The notes beneath the pieces were generated by a model. That model searched no databases and was not told the origin of the DNA. It saw only the letters and a program-made list of their open reading frames with translations. A DNA stretch of 64,000 nt from Rhynchonema sp. JSB1_4 (Eukaryota; Nematoda; Chromadorea; Monhysterida; Xyalidae). The translations under genes and the position numbers were made by a program. How positions within the stretch are numbered: position 1 is the first letter of the stretch; each line of letters begins with the position of its first letter. This document shows positions 10,408 through 21,900 of this stretch, in pieces. The DNA lies in the NCBI GenBank assembly GCA_030248065.1, contig JASAMV010000374.1, forward strand, positions 1 through 64,000, read 5' to 3'.

Positions 10408-11387
10408 GTTTGGGGGTTGGGGGGGGGGTTAGGTTTTGGGGTGAAAATTTTTAATGTGTTTATTATGTGTGGAAACGTGTGAAAACGTATGGGGTAATTT
10501 GACCTTGACGTAAAAACCACTGATTTTACACTAATTTTGGCCATTTTGGTCAAAAATTGGCACTTTTGAGGCAAAATCGGGGGGGATACCTACTGTACCA
10601 GAGTGAAAATCGGTGGGGGATACCTACTGTACCATGCCAAACATCGGGGGGATACCTACTGTACTAGGCGAGGGGGTTACCTATACTTGCGTATTTTTCC
10701 GCAAAATATATTTTTGGAAAAAAACCGTTTTTTTCGGAAAAAAACCGTTTTTTTCCAAATATTTTTCCAGTACTTAAGGATACCCATGGTCCAAAAACGC
10801 CTATTTTGGAGAAAATTTTGTCTGGAAATGGCCTGAAACAGGCTAAAAATGCACCTGGAGATTAAAAAGTGTTCATTTTGAACTGTTTAGCACCTAGAGC
10901 CCCCCGTCATACAGCCCCCCAAAAAGGGGTCAGTGAATTAAAGTGCAAGGGACATAATTCATATTTGGAAAATGGGACCATTTTTTGTTGCTGGAACTGA
11001 AAGCCGCAATCAAGATGACCACCCTTCAAAAAGAAGTACCGTCGAAAAGTGTCAAATGAACTGTCCAAAAGTGTGCCAAAGGTGCACCTCTGGGAGTATA
11101 AGCACCAACTGATCTAGCCGCCCCCCGGACATGATTTTCAGGCATCGTACGGAAGCAGCACATCACCGAACGAACGAAGTTGGAAAATCGATGTTGCACG
11201 ATATGATCGTCACACCGACGGAGTGAGTTGAAAAATCATAAGTCCTTCAAAAAGGCTCATTTCGCGATTCTGAAACCGGTTCTGGAACCGGTCAAATTTG
11301 CCGTATTAGTTTATGTTTCATTGAAGTGCACCGGTGTGTATCGGTGTCCACTCGTAGAGGTCGATACCTTTGGTGGACCACCTTCTG
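10408..11387. other. Repeat-derived intergenic DNA
   Basis: There are iterations of GGGGGATACCTACTGTACC at 10580-10680, poly-T/C tracts with TTTTTTTCGGAAAAAAACC at 10720-10765, and a fragment of the CCCCATTTT...CTCTATTAATTCACTGACC family near 10900-10945. No gene recognised. Confidence 0.5.
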
Positions 11388-11531
11388 TTGCGTCCCCAAT
11401 GTACATAGTCTTATATATGTAATCACCGAAACATTTTCAGTTCGATGTGTCAACAAGTGTCAACGGATCGGAAGTCAAATGAAAATGTTTCGGTGATTGC
11501 ATATATAAGACTATGTACATTGGGGACGCAA
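11388..11531. mobile_element. Foldback MITE with 52-bp arms
   Basis: The left arm (11388-11439) begins TTGCGTCCCCAATGTACATA. The right arm (11480-11531) is its reverse complement with a single mismatch. A 40-bp spacer separates them. Near-identity of the arms suggests recent activity. No target duplication is clear. Confidence 0.85.
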
Positions 11532-11600
11532 CATAGTGGTGCACAGGTACATTTATGCACGTTTGTTGTTCGTTCTTCAGAGCACATAACACGCCTCTTA

Positions 11601-12853
11601 GGCGGCCTTCACAATGCATGCGGGTTGCGGGTTGCGGGCCGAGGTAATGCGGGCCCGCAAAAATTGAATCCGCACTAGGTTTCACAATGCAATGTGCGGG
11701 TTGCGGGCCAGAAGTTCTAATTGAAGCAAACCCGCAACCCGCAGTTCCTTGCCCGCATGCGGGTGCATTGTGAAACCAAAAAAACGCGGGTTGCGGGCGA
11801 AGAGGAGTTTAGGAAACGTCACAAAGAATAACATTCATGAGCTCTTCTTTGTCAATACTAACTTCGAAAAACATGTTCAGGTACTGGTCGCACAAAAAGT
11901 TTACAAAAAGTGGTCAAATTTTTTTCCTGAATCGTGAAGCAGGAAAGTGACAGGGCAGTGACGTTGCGTTGCGCGATCGCACACAAGGCATGCAGTCTAC
12001 AAATTTCGTCTGTGCATTTCGCAAACATTTACCGCTAACTAATAATAATACCGACATATAGGCAATCCGCCAGCTCATGGCACTCAACACGCACAGGCTG
12101 CACGCTACATTACTGCCGTCAATGAATGCATCTATTCTCTGCAGTTATCCGTTGAAACATCCCTAAATTTTGCAACAGTGCAGAAAAGTGTCATGTCAAG
12201 CAGCTAATTAAAACCGAGTAAATTATAAAGCGACCATCGAAGTATAACACTCGTTCAAAGTGTACATTTTGTTTAGAAAATGGCGTGTGCTGCTAGATGC
12301 GCTGTGTGTATAAAGTGCCATGAGCCGATGGATTGCCTATACATATAAACACGTGGACTCCGTTTTGGACACAATGGGATTGCAGATACTCGTTGTTTTC
12401 AGTTGTTTGGAAAGCTGAGCACGAAAGTTTCTGAAGAAGCCTGTACAAATTTAGCATGCAAATTGATTACGCAAATAAAGATAAGCGTGTTATGCTTGGC
12501 ACACTGTTCTTGGAATTCTGCAACATCGAAAACACATAGAAAGTCGAAAACTTGTGCTCTCTGAGCAATGGGTCAACAAAAATCAACCATCCGAGCATGC
12601 GCTGAGGACCCAAACCCGCAAAAAAATAGGATCAGTTCTAATCGAGAAAATGCGGGTTGAGGGCCGATTTGGCACGCAAACCGCAAGCTTCTAAGTGAAG
12701 GAAACTCTGAGTGCCGGTAGCGGGTTGCCCGCCGGGCTCGGCCCGCAATCCGCGACCCGCAACCCGCATTTCTTGTGTCTTCACAATGCACAGTGCGGGT
12801 TGCGGGCCGATGTGGCCCGCAACCCGCAACCCGCATGCATTGTGAAGGCCGCC
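11601..12853. mobile_element. PIF/Harbinger-like element, TTA duplication
   Basis: The ends are GGCGGCCTTCACAATGCATG and its mirror ending AATGCATTGTGAAGGCCGCC, flanked by TTA on both sides (11598-11600, 12854-12856). A TTA/TAA 3-bp duplication with GG...CC ends is the PIF/Harbinger pattern. Near both ends the sequence iterates CGGGTTGCGGGCC and its reverse; an internal palindrome (about 11679-11779) repeats the CACAATGCA terminus. The middle (11800-12560) is AT-richer and has no intact transposase frame. Confidence 0.78.
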
Positions 12854-12874
12854 TTATTGACGAATAGACACGAA

Positions 12875-13790
12875 CAGGGTAGTACTTGGGGGGAGGGGGG
12901 TGGGGGGGGGGTCCCCCCCAATTCATCTATCTATCGTCAACACTTTTTGATTTCATCTATCTATCGTGAACACTTATGGGCAAATCTATCTATCGTCAAC
13001 AATTCTGGGAACAATCTATCTATCGTCAACACATTTCGACCCCAAAATGGGTATTTTTGCCTCAAAATGGGTAATTTTGTCCCAAATAGGCAAAAAATCG
13101 CGCGCTACGCGCGGATTAAGTACATTTTCATTAATATTTACACATTATTACCTAGTACACTATACTATACCTTGATTTTTGGCGACCCCCCACCATCTAT
13201 CTATCGTCAACAAGTTTGGGTCGACCCCCCCCCCAGATTTCGGATTTGGGTCATCTATCTATCGTCAACACATTTCGGGTCCCAATCTAGGTATCGTCAA
13301 CACCCTGACCGCCTGACCAAGTACTATACTGTCATAAAGAACCGTTTTTTATTTTTCGTGAAAAAAACGGTTTTTTTCGAAAAAAAAACGTTTTTTTCCA
13401 AATACTTTTCCAGTACTTAAGAACGTAATTTCGAAAAATATAACAATTTCAGTGCAAAATTTGTTCGAAGTGACGAGAGTGCTCTTGAAGAGTGTTGAAG
13501 TCAGTCGAAAACACTTGGTTTATACGCTTTTTGGCCCATTTTGGGCCGGTTAATTTTTGTGCTCGACCCAATTTTTCACTGAAATCGAAAAACTCATCAG
13601 TTTTGCATTACAATTTTTTGGAAAAATTGGAATAAAGTACCGATATTTTTCCGATCAAAAACCGAAAAGATACCCACGGAAAAATAAATGGAAAAGTATT
13701 CGGGTCTCGAAAAAAACGGTTTTTCTTCGGTTTTTTTCGGAAAAAAACCGGTTTTTTTCCCGCCTGCCAGTATACCAAGTACTACACTGG
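12875..13790. mobile_element. hAT-like element with a TATCTATCGTCAACA minisatellite
   Basis: The left end CAGGGTAGTACTTGG and right end CCAAGTACTACACTG are mirror copies. They are flanked by near-duplicate octamers GACACGAA (12867-12874) and CACACGAA (13791-13798), with one extra G at the right end. The interior holds about seven irregular copies of ATCTATCTATCGTCAACA (12925-13295). An internal right-end-like sequence near 13310 (CCAAGTACTATACTG) suggests a further nested copy. Confidence 0.7.
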
Positions 13791-13953
13791 CACACGAATA
13801 AATGCAATTACAAGCGAAAAAACATTCTCAAACCCCTTTTTAGGGGTTTTTGGGGGTATTTTTGGGAACAATTTTTCAGGTTTGGGTTGGGTCAGTGAAT
13901 TAATAGAGGCTCCCCGGAATAGAGCCCCCCAAAATGGGGTCAGTGAATTAATA

Positions 13954-14387
13954 CCGTAAAAACCTAAATAGAAGGGGGGGGCTCTATTAACTCACTGACC
14001 CCATTTTGGGGGGGCTCTATTACGGGGGGGGCTCTATTCCGGGGGCCTCTATTAATTCACTGACCCGAACCTGAAAAATTGTTCCCAGAAATACCCCCAA
14101 AAACCCCTAAAAACGGGTTTGAAAGGATGTTTTTTCGCTTGCAACCGCATTTATTCGTGTCTATTCGGCAATAGGAGGCGTATTATGTGCTCTGAACAAA
14201 CAACAAACGTGCATAAATGTACCTGTACACCACTATCAAGCCTTAATACACTACAGTATAGGGGATGTTACTTTGGGGGGGGGCTCTATTCCGGGAGGGG
14301 CTCTATTAATTCACTGACCCCTTTTTGGGGGGGCTGTATTACGGGGGGGGCTCTATTCCGGGGGGGGCTGTATTTAGGTTTTTACGG
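13954..14387. mobile_element. MITE of the CCGTAAAAACCTAAATA family (TA flanks)
   Basis: CCGTAAAAACCTAAATA opens the element and its mirror TATTTAGGTTTTTACGG closes it, with TA on each side (13952-13953, 14388-14389), as for Tc1/mariner-type insertions. The interior is dominated by CTCTATTAATTCACTGACCCC and G-runs. The left neighbour (13800-13950) is an inverted partial copy, so borders could also be drawn at a larger palindrome. Confidence 0.6.
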
Positions 14388-14518
14388 TAGAGCCCCCCAG
14401 TGCACTCCGGAGATTTGGGAGATCGGGCCGGGCCGGGCCGAGCCGGGACGCGGTTACCAGGCCCGATCCTAATCTCTGCGCGTCTGCGGTCAAGGTCACT
14501 CAATCCTGCGATCGACTA

Positions 14519-14918
14519 CCGTATTGTCGGAAATAGAACCCCCCCCCCCCATTAATTGAATCCCCCTAAATGGCTCGAAATCAAAAATAGAACCCCCCAT
14601 TAATTGACCCCCCCATTAATAGAACCCCACCCCCAACCTTCACCGTACCACAAATTAGTGGTACGGTAAGGCTGTGTTGTTGTTTCAAACGTTGTTTAAG
14701 CTTGCGTACACAACAGAATACAGCTTTTTAAGCATAATTATAATTGCCGCTGTTAAAGTTAGAATAATACCGAAAACAAGCCATTTTTATGGGCATCAGT
14801 AACAACGATTTTTTTCGTCGGGGGGCCAAATGAACAATATAACCCCCCATTAATTGAACTCCCCCAAATGACCCCAGTGAAAAAATAGACCCCCCGGGTT
14901 CTATTTCCGACAATACGG
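14519..14918. mobile_element. TA-flanked MITE with CCGTATTGTCGGAAATAGAACC ends
   Basis: The terminal inverted repeat is about 22-25 bp (CCGTATTGTCGGAAATAGAA and its mirror). TA lies on both sides (14517-14518, 14919-14920). The element is 400 bp and non-coding, and shares C-runs and ATTAATTGA units with the neighbouring CCGTA-family copies. Confidence 0.77.
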
Positions 14919-15035
14919 TATTTTGTTCTCTTTCATTGGGTTTCGCAGCAGCGGTCGGCTTCGAAAAAAGTAAATCGGACGGTTGATGGAAGACTAATTA
15001 CTATTGTAATCAGTTTATCCTGCAGAGGCTCTGGC

Positions 15036-15343
15036 GGGAAGACTCATTATTTCTTTGAAAATAAAACGGATTAAACGGAATCCCTGTAATGGGTTTTCCC
15101 CCCAGGGCCGTTTCCCAGGAAGACTCATTATGCATGTTGTATGTGCCCGGCGTGTATTCAGCCTAAGCCTAAGCCTAAGTTTAAGCCTAAGCCAAGGCTG
15201 AAACCAACATATATGCCTAAACGTGAGCGTAAGCCTAAGCCTAAGCCTGAGCTCAAGCCTGAGCCCAAACATTGGTTCAGGACCACGTTCCAGCTGGATT
15301 CCGTTTAATCCGTTTTATTTTCAAAGAAATAATGAGTCTTCCC
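15036..15343. mobile_element. Foldback element with 45-48-bp arms
   Basis: The left arm begins GGGAAGACTCATTATTTCTT and continues with AAAACGGATTAAACGGAATCC; the right arm is its mirror. The interior carries a degenerate GCCTAA array. Related single arms occur at 15345-15415 and 23776-23886. Confidence 0.75.
15161..15270. repeat. Degenerate interstitial GCCTAA (TTAGGC) array
   Basis: Consecutive hexamers GCCTAA GCCTAA GCCTAA GTTTAA GCCTAA run on, then drift to GCCAAG and GCTGAA. A second cluster GCCTAAGCCTAAGCCTGAGC lies at about 15230-15260. TTAGGC is the nematode telomere unit. The array is short, degenerate and inside a foldback element, so it is an internal relic and not a chromosome end. 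Confidence 0.55.
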
Positions 15344-15970
15344 CCCAGCACGCAAAAATCCGTTTAATCCGGTTAATCCGTTTAATCCGTTTTATTTATA
15401 ATGAGTCTTCCCGGCACGAATCGGACAAGATAGCACCAGAAGGACTCACTTCGGCCGACCGTTGCTCACCTAATGCTTAATTTCGACGGGGAGATAGAAT
15501 TGTATGCTCGTTCTCGTCATCCGTTGCTGAGTTTGCCGTTGTTGCGTGTTGGTTGCGCTAGTTTGATTGGTCTAATCTCACCGGTGCATTTCCATTGTCG
15601 TTTTTCATTCATGTTCACATTCTTTGTTATTAACACTGTTTTAATTTAAGGGTTTTTCCGGATCTTGTGAAGGTCTTCGCGTAAGCTTGCAGATAAAATT
15701 TGAATTTGAATTTGAATTCACACAAACGGAATCCAAGTGACCCGAAACTGCCGTATCCTAATTGTGTTTATGTCTTGTTTCAGGCTTTAAATTAGGCGTG
15801 GACATGAGAAATGTGCACAGGTCTTCCTGGCTGGGGCCTAAGCCTTAGCCTGAATAGAAGCCTGAGCCAAAAGTTGATCGAAACAGAAAACCAGAGTTGG
15901 ATTCCGTTTATGTGAATTCTATCTCCAGTTTTAATTCCGATACGCTGTGTAATTATACTAAAATATAATA

Positions 15971-16378
15971 CCGTAACGTAAAAACCAAAATACGCCCCCC
16001 CCCGGAATAGAGCCTCCGCCGTAATACAGCCCCCAAAAGGAGTCAGTGAATTAATAGAACCCCCCGGAATAGAGCCCCGCCCACCTAAGTAACACCCCCT
16101 ATACAGTAGTGTATTAAAGCTTGATAGTGGTGCACAGGTGCATTTATGCACGTTTGTTGTTCATTCAGAGCACATAATGTGCCTCTTATCGACGAATAGA
16201 CACGATTAAATGCGATTACAAGCGAAAAAACATACTTTCAAACCCCTTTTTAAGGGTTTTTGGGGTATTTATGGGAACAATTTTTCAGGTTCGGGTCAAT
16301 GAATTAATAGAGGCCCCCGGAATAGAGCCCCCAAAATGGGGTCAGTGAATTAATAGGGGTCTATTTAGGTTTTTACGG
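15971..16378. mobile_element. Third copy of the CCGTA...GGTTTTTACGG MITE family
   Basis: It begins TA-CCGTAACGTAAAAACC and ends ATTTAGGTTTTTACGG. The interior shares, in reverse orientation to the copy at 14.2 kb, the segment TTGATAGTGGTGCACAGGTG and CTTACAAGCG-type text. The right TA flank is not preserved. Confidence 0.6.
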
Positions 16379-16841
16379 CACATAGAAACGCGAACAAGTT
16401 GATTCGTACGTTGTACCACATCGAGAAAAGAGCAGTGAAAATACTGCGATTTCGGGGTCCTTTTCCTTCTTCCTTCCGAAACGGTGCGCCCCTTCAGAGG
16501 CCAAATAAACCAAAGGTGGGCCACAGGGCACCTGTGCCACGCCACCTGGATCCGCCCTTGTCTAATAGTTTGGGGTCATAGTTCTCAGTCAGTCTCAAAT
16601 GCTAATCGTATACGTAAACCTCTGCCTGCGATTTTCCACCATCACCTTCGTTTATTGCCACTGTGTAATTTGCCACCACACATGCGGATGCACCTGGGAC
16701 TTTTAGCTTCATAATAACGAAATCCAAGGTGCAAATTGCAAATGCTGTTTTGACAGAGGGCACACGTATTGGTATTACAGCAGCACGCCATCTCGTGTTT
16801 TTGTGTTCCAAAATACTGGCTCCATGACATCTCATTGAAGG

Positions 16842-18008
16842 GGACCTTTCGCATTTTAATTCAAACCCCTTTCAAACCTCGCATGTGTTTAGACAGTGGT
16901 CAACGCGTCATAAAAGTCAAACACACCGGAGGTCTAACGTTCAGCATGCGGCCAGGAGATGCCCTTCAAGAGGAACATCCGGGAACAAAATCAAATGTGG
17001 ACCATCCCAATTTCTACCTGCGCACTCAGGCAACTCGCCTGATGACAAGGGCGGTCAAGGCGCAGAATGTTTCGCACGATATTTGCCGCTGCCTCACTAT
17101 AGAATTCCGCTTTTCTTTTTATTTCGAATTGCAATTTGTTCATGCTTGGCTGCTAAATGTTTCAAGGTCTACTTGTCGTTGAAATTCGAAATAAAAAGAA
17201 AAGCGAAATCCATAGTTAGCGGCGTTGCAAGTTTCATGCGAAACATTCATTCGCCTTGGCATCTTTTTGATCAAGCAGTTTGCCTGAATGCGCAGGTATA
17301 AATTGGGCTGGTCCGCGGCACACTTGTTCCCGGATGTTCCTCTTGAAGTGCATCTCCTGGTCGCATGCGGCAGATTGGGTTCTTGGTGCGTGAGAGTTTA
17401 AAGGGTGTGTCTAACGTCTTCTAACCCCATGTTTTGTTGGGCGGAATTGAAAGATGACCTCGAAAGGCCGCCGTGTGCACAAAACCGCGTCTTCTAACTA
17501 GCCAAATCGCGAAATCTTGAGGGTTACTTTTCGAATTAAATCAATTTCCGGACACAAAATTCAGACTGAGCTGACGAAGAAAAGCTACGAAGCGAAACAC
17601 ACACAAACCAGCTTCTATGTGTTAAATGAAACATTCATTATGTCCACAGTCAAGCCAGCAGCCAGAGCGGTGTGTGTTGAGCGTCTACGTGCATTGTATA
17701 GGCGGCTGAGCCGCGCTTAAACATGCAATGTTTCAGCAGAAAAATGCCAAACGTGAGTAGCGCCCACTCAAAAGCGCCTGGAGTTTTGTGTCCGGAAATT
17801 GATTTAATTCGAAAGGTAACTCTCAAGATTTCGCGAGTTACAAGACGCTGTTTTTTGCACACGCCGGCCTGTCGAGGTCATCTTTCGATCGCACCTCATA
17901 AAACATGGGGTTAAGAGACGTTAGACACACCCTTTAATAACGCTCTGAACAACATTCAAATGCGTGCTAAGTTTGAAGGCGGTTTGAAATGCGAAAGGCC
18001 CCCTTTAA
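16842..18008. mobile_element. Large nested foldback element (about 1.2 kb)
   Basis: The outer ends are mirror-related (GGGGACCTTTCGCATTTTAA at left, ATGCGAAAGGCCCCCTTT at right). Two inner palindromes follow each other. One is centred near 17150 (CCGCTTTTCTTTTTATTTCG against CGAAATAAAAAGAAAAGCG). The other is centred near 17665, with AAAGGGTGTGTCTAACGTCT near 17400 mirrored by AGACGTTAGACACACCCTTT near 17915. Arms are imperfect and no long protein is encoded. Confidence 0.68.
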
Positions 18009-18927
18009 AGTCCATATTAAATTTTGGAAAAAAGACCAAAGGACAAGTTCCTATTTTAGCTTCAGCATGTTTTTCGTTTTGAACTTGCATCAGTAAGCAT
18101 TAATCGTTTTATTCAGTTCAGTAGTTTTTAAAATCAGTCAGGTCAGGTGTAGTAAAGCCATGAAAGCACGCGAAGCAGTATCAGTGGAATCGACAGCATC
18201 AGGATAAAAGCAGTATCGTTTTTCATTGCTAGTCTCACTTGGAATCAAAAGCATTCGATTAGACTAGATTAGCATGTCACAAAACCAGACTAAAAATTTG
18301 AAATAGGCGAACACATCTTGACTTTAGGGAGCGCATTTTCCCCAAGGATCCATTTTTGCCACTAAATGTTCCCAGAATTAGCAAATTTTCAAAGCTTTTG
18401 GGGGCACAATGGCTTTTCCTGTGTGCGCCCCTGATTCAAGACCTAATAAGGCACGCAGCTGGCGCAAAGAAACAAACAACAAATTTATGACAAAACCTCT
18501 TAATGAATTTCACTCTCGTTTCTCTGCTACCAGCCACATGCACTTTGCAATAAAATTTTCGCTTCAATTTTTAGCATCAGTTAAAAATACCAGTTTGAAT
18601 TATGGATCATGTAAATGAAACACAACAACCTTCAGAATCGGTGACACGTGGGGAATGGCGCTTGGAAATGTATCAGCATCAGCAGGGTTACACGTAATAG
18701 TAATATTTGGCATGCACAAGTTATGAAAATGGAATTCGAATTTTGGTATGTGTTCTGAGTAAATGGATTTTTAGAAGTTGAAGTAAAAGCCATGGTTTGA
18801 AGCCCGTCAATTTAGTTATTTGTGTCGCTTGGTGAGCTTTGCGTCTGCGCACATCGGTTCGGTTCGTCGTATTGCTGCAGCAGTGAAAAGCAATATCAGT
18901 TTCCTAATCCTTTCGAGATGTCAGACT
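18009..18927. other. 3' flank of ABHD2; nothing recognised
   Basis: This AT-rich sequence follows the stop of the minus-strand ABHD2 gene. TTTATT near 18107 reads AATAAA on the minus strand and is a candidate polyadenylation signal, but it is about 820 bp after the stop. No exon or repeat stands out. Confidence 0.4.
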
Positions 18928-21900
18928 CTACAATATCGGGCACATTATTGCTGTGACGAATTCCAAAAAATCGTCAATGAATGCATCCAACTTTTGTACC
19001 GAAGTATGGTCAGCCAAAACGGAAGAAAAATCGAGGCAAGACAACAGCACAACCTTGATGACAGCATCGGCGTACTGCACAATGAATCGATCGAGCCAGG
19101 TGATTGAGCTAGGCGCCAGTGAGTGGCCCTCGAGGAATCCCAGATGTCCACCGTGTTTGGTCAGAATGAAACACGTGTCGCGTTTGTCTTCTACAACGCG
19201 TTTAGATCAATTTGATTATTGTCTTACAACGTTTCAAAATTAGGCGATCATCTAGGCCAGACAACTAACGAATGAGCTCCTTGGCAGGCATCCACAGACT
19301 CGGTGGAATCAGAGGGTCATCAAGTGCGTTCAAGAATGCCATCGGCACTTCCAACTGGAAAACAATCGACGGATAAACGTTCGGTGACTGGTAACTTTGA
19401 TGATCCATTGCAAGCAACCGTACCTGTGAAAGCACATTGATCGAGCTGACGGCATCATAGTATTCCTGCACAGTATCGTAGCCGAACACACGTCTGAAAC
19501 GACAAGGACGATTTTTTTATTTGTGCGTAAAGTCATTACAATGGGAAATGAAACGGAACGCCAACCGATTGTAGTATTCGTCGATATAGAAGATGGATGT
19601 AGCCGCCCACAGCTTGTCGATTGGCACAATGCCACGCCTCACCCACGGCAACACGGCCTGAACAAATGTGGTGTTAATGATGAAATTGTGTTGCAACAAC
19701 GAGTAAAACCACGGCCAACCCAATGACCTTTTCATAATTCCGTCTCAGCAATCGTTTCACGTTTTCGGTGATGATGTAGTTGTACGCACGTCGCCCACCC
19801 TCCCATTCGTGGTAGATTTCGATTGATCTAAAAGGTAGAAAGATAAAAATTTGAAACAAACCAACGTCTTTGGCAAGACATAAAATTATCACAAAAGCAA
19901 TTTCAACGCACTTTCGAGCATCATATCCCTGACAGACGGACAGTCCGGCCACAATCCTGTCCCTGCATTCGCGATCGGTCTTAATGAGAAACTGTGTTGT
20001 GATGTTTGCGCCCATGCTGAATCCGACACACACAAATCGGGTCTCCGGATATAGCTCGCACAGTCGGTGCATCATCGCGCTCAGCTCGTCCGTGCAACCT
20101 GGTTGGAAGTTGATAAATGATCATAATAGATGAGAGAATGACATTGGTGCAACACGACCATAGTGTGCGCTTTCATATACGAACGAAACATTGCCTTGCT
20201 ACCATCATTTGTGCAGGCGTGCATATTCTTCAAGAAACAACTCTTGCACCAACCGTAACCGAAGATTCTTGGCGAAGTCAATTCCATGTCCTTGAGTGCT
20301 CCGAGATGATTCAATACAACGCACCGATATCCGTTCTCCTGCGCAAAATGCACACACGTTCGAATGTAGTTGCTCTCGCTGCTGTTGGCTATGCCCGGCG
20401 TCAGCGCCAACGTGTAGTCACCTGTAATTCGTGTTTGTTTCGATACACGTTTACAACAAAAATGTTGGTAAGTAAATCACGTCAAACGGTTGGCTAAGCG
20501 AACAATTAAATGCAACGAACGTCCAGAAGGATGATCACATTCGGGTTCGAACACGTCAAAACTGACAGTCGTGCCATCGGCCAGTTTCACCTGATAATCA
20601 GGGAAACGTAAGTAGGACTAGTACTGAGTAAAGCGCACCACACATCATAATAAATTCAAAACGCAAGTTGTGATTAGCTCTGGGTTGTGTTGTGTTAGCA
20701 CCGCAGATTATACGACATTAGAGTTAGCAACAAAAATGCACACCGCATGTCGGTTGTTGAACTGTCGTCGCAGCAGGGCATGACCCAAAACACCGTAGAA
20801 TCCTGTTTGCAAATGGCCGTTGCGACCCCAGAGACGTGGCGCGCGATAACTAAAGTTGATTATCGATCATTAAGGATGATTATTTGAAGCAAAACATCGA
20901 TTGACATACATCTTTACTTGAAATACTGAAGTCGCACTCACATTTCTCTCAGCATTGGTATTGCATGCACCACGTTTGCCATCTGATCGTCTTTCGATGA
21001 TGAAATGTACGTTTTCGGCACTTCGCATCGGCTAAAAAAAGACAATTTTATTTGAATCTGTGTCATTTATATACACTAGCAGCAGCACCTCAACAGCCAA
21101 CCTGAAGCATTGTAGAAAGCGAATAATGAGAAAAACGGCGATGATCACAAAGAACCATGCCGGCGCACTCAGCAGAGGCATCATGAGGACTGCCGTCCCC
21201 GGCACCAAAGCCGATACGGTCTGGAATTTGTTAAGTCGAATCTTGTATTTTATCAGTGTGAATGATTCATAATTTCATTTCAGTATTTATTTGTTGTATG
21301 TATTGTATTGCCAAAAAAATCGCAAACCAAACAAACGCCCAACATATCTCTCGCACTGGATAACCGGACACGCTTTTTGAAAGGAAAATTGTGGAATTAG
21401 TCATTGTCGCTTGTAAATAGGGTTAGAGCAGTGCTGTGGCTGAGGGGGTCCCCCCAACGGTACCCTACCCGCACCGGCCTGGTACACTCCAGATGTCGGG
21501 TGTCGGGTTTTTTGGCACCGACACCCGACACTTACGGTTCAAAACATCAGTTTTGCTGAGAGAATTTTGAAAAAACTTTTCTCCAAACCAAATGTTTCCG
21601 GTGACGCAGGATGTGACATTTTGGTGTTTATTTCGTGTGAAAAAAACTTGAATTCAGTAACTTGAGCCAAAAAATTGCACTAAATGATGCAAATGAGCAA
21701 AAAATTTGCCTGGTTTTGGTCCAAAACTAGGTGTCGTCGAGTCGTGTCGGGTTTTTTCAAAAATTAGGTGTCGGGTTTTTTGGAACTGTCGGGTGTCGGC
21801 TTTTTTCTCAGATGTCAAATGCCGGCTGTCGGGTACCCCCCCTCCCGACCTCTAACCCTACTTGTAATAATATATACACCCGGATCAGGATGAGGTTGTG

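Noticed and set aside
11601..12853. Protein-coding potential in the GCGGGTTGCGGGCC element (12695-13420 frame)
   Set aside because: The frame crosses two unrelated transposon boundaries and is made of iterated repeat text.
15161..15270. A true telomere
   Set aside because: The hexamers are few, degenerate and flanked on both sides by unrelated repeats and genes.
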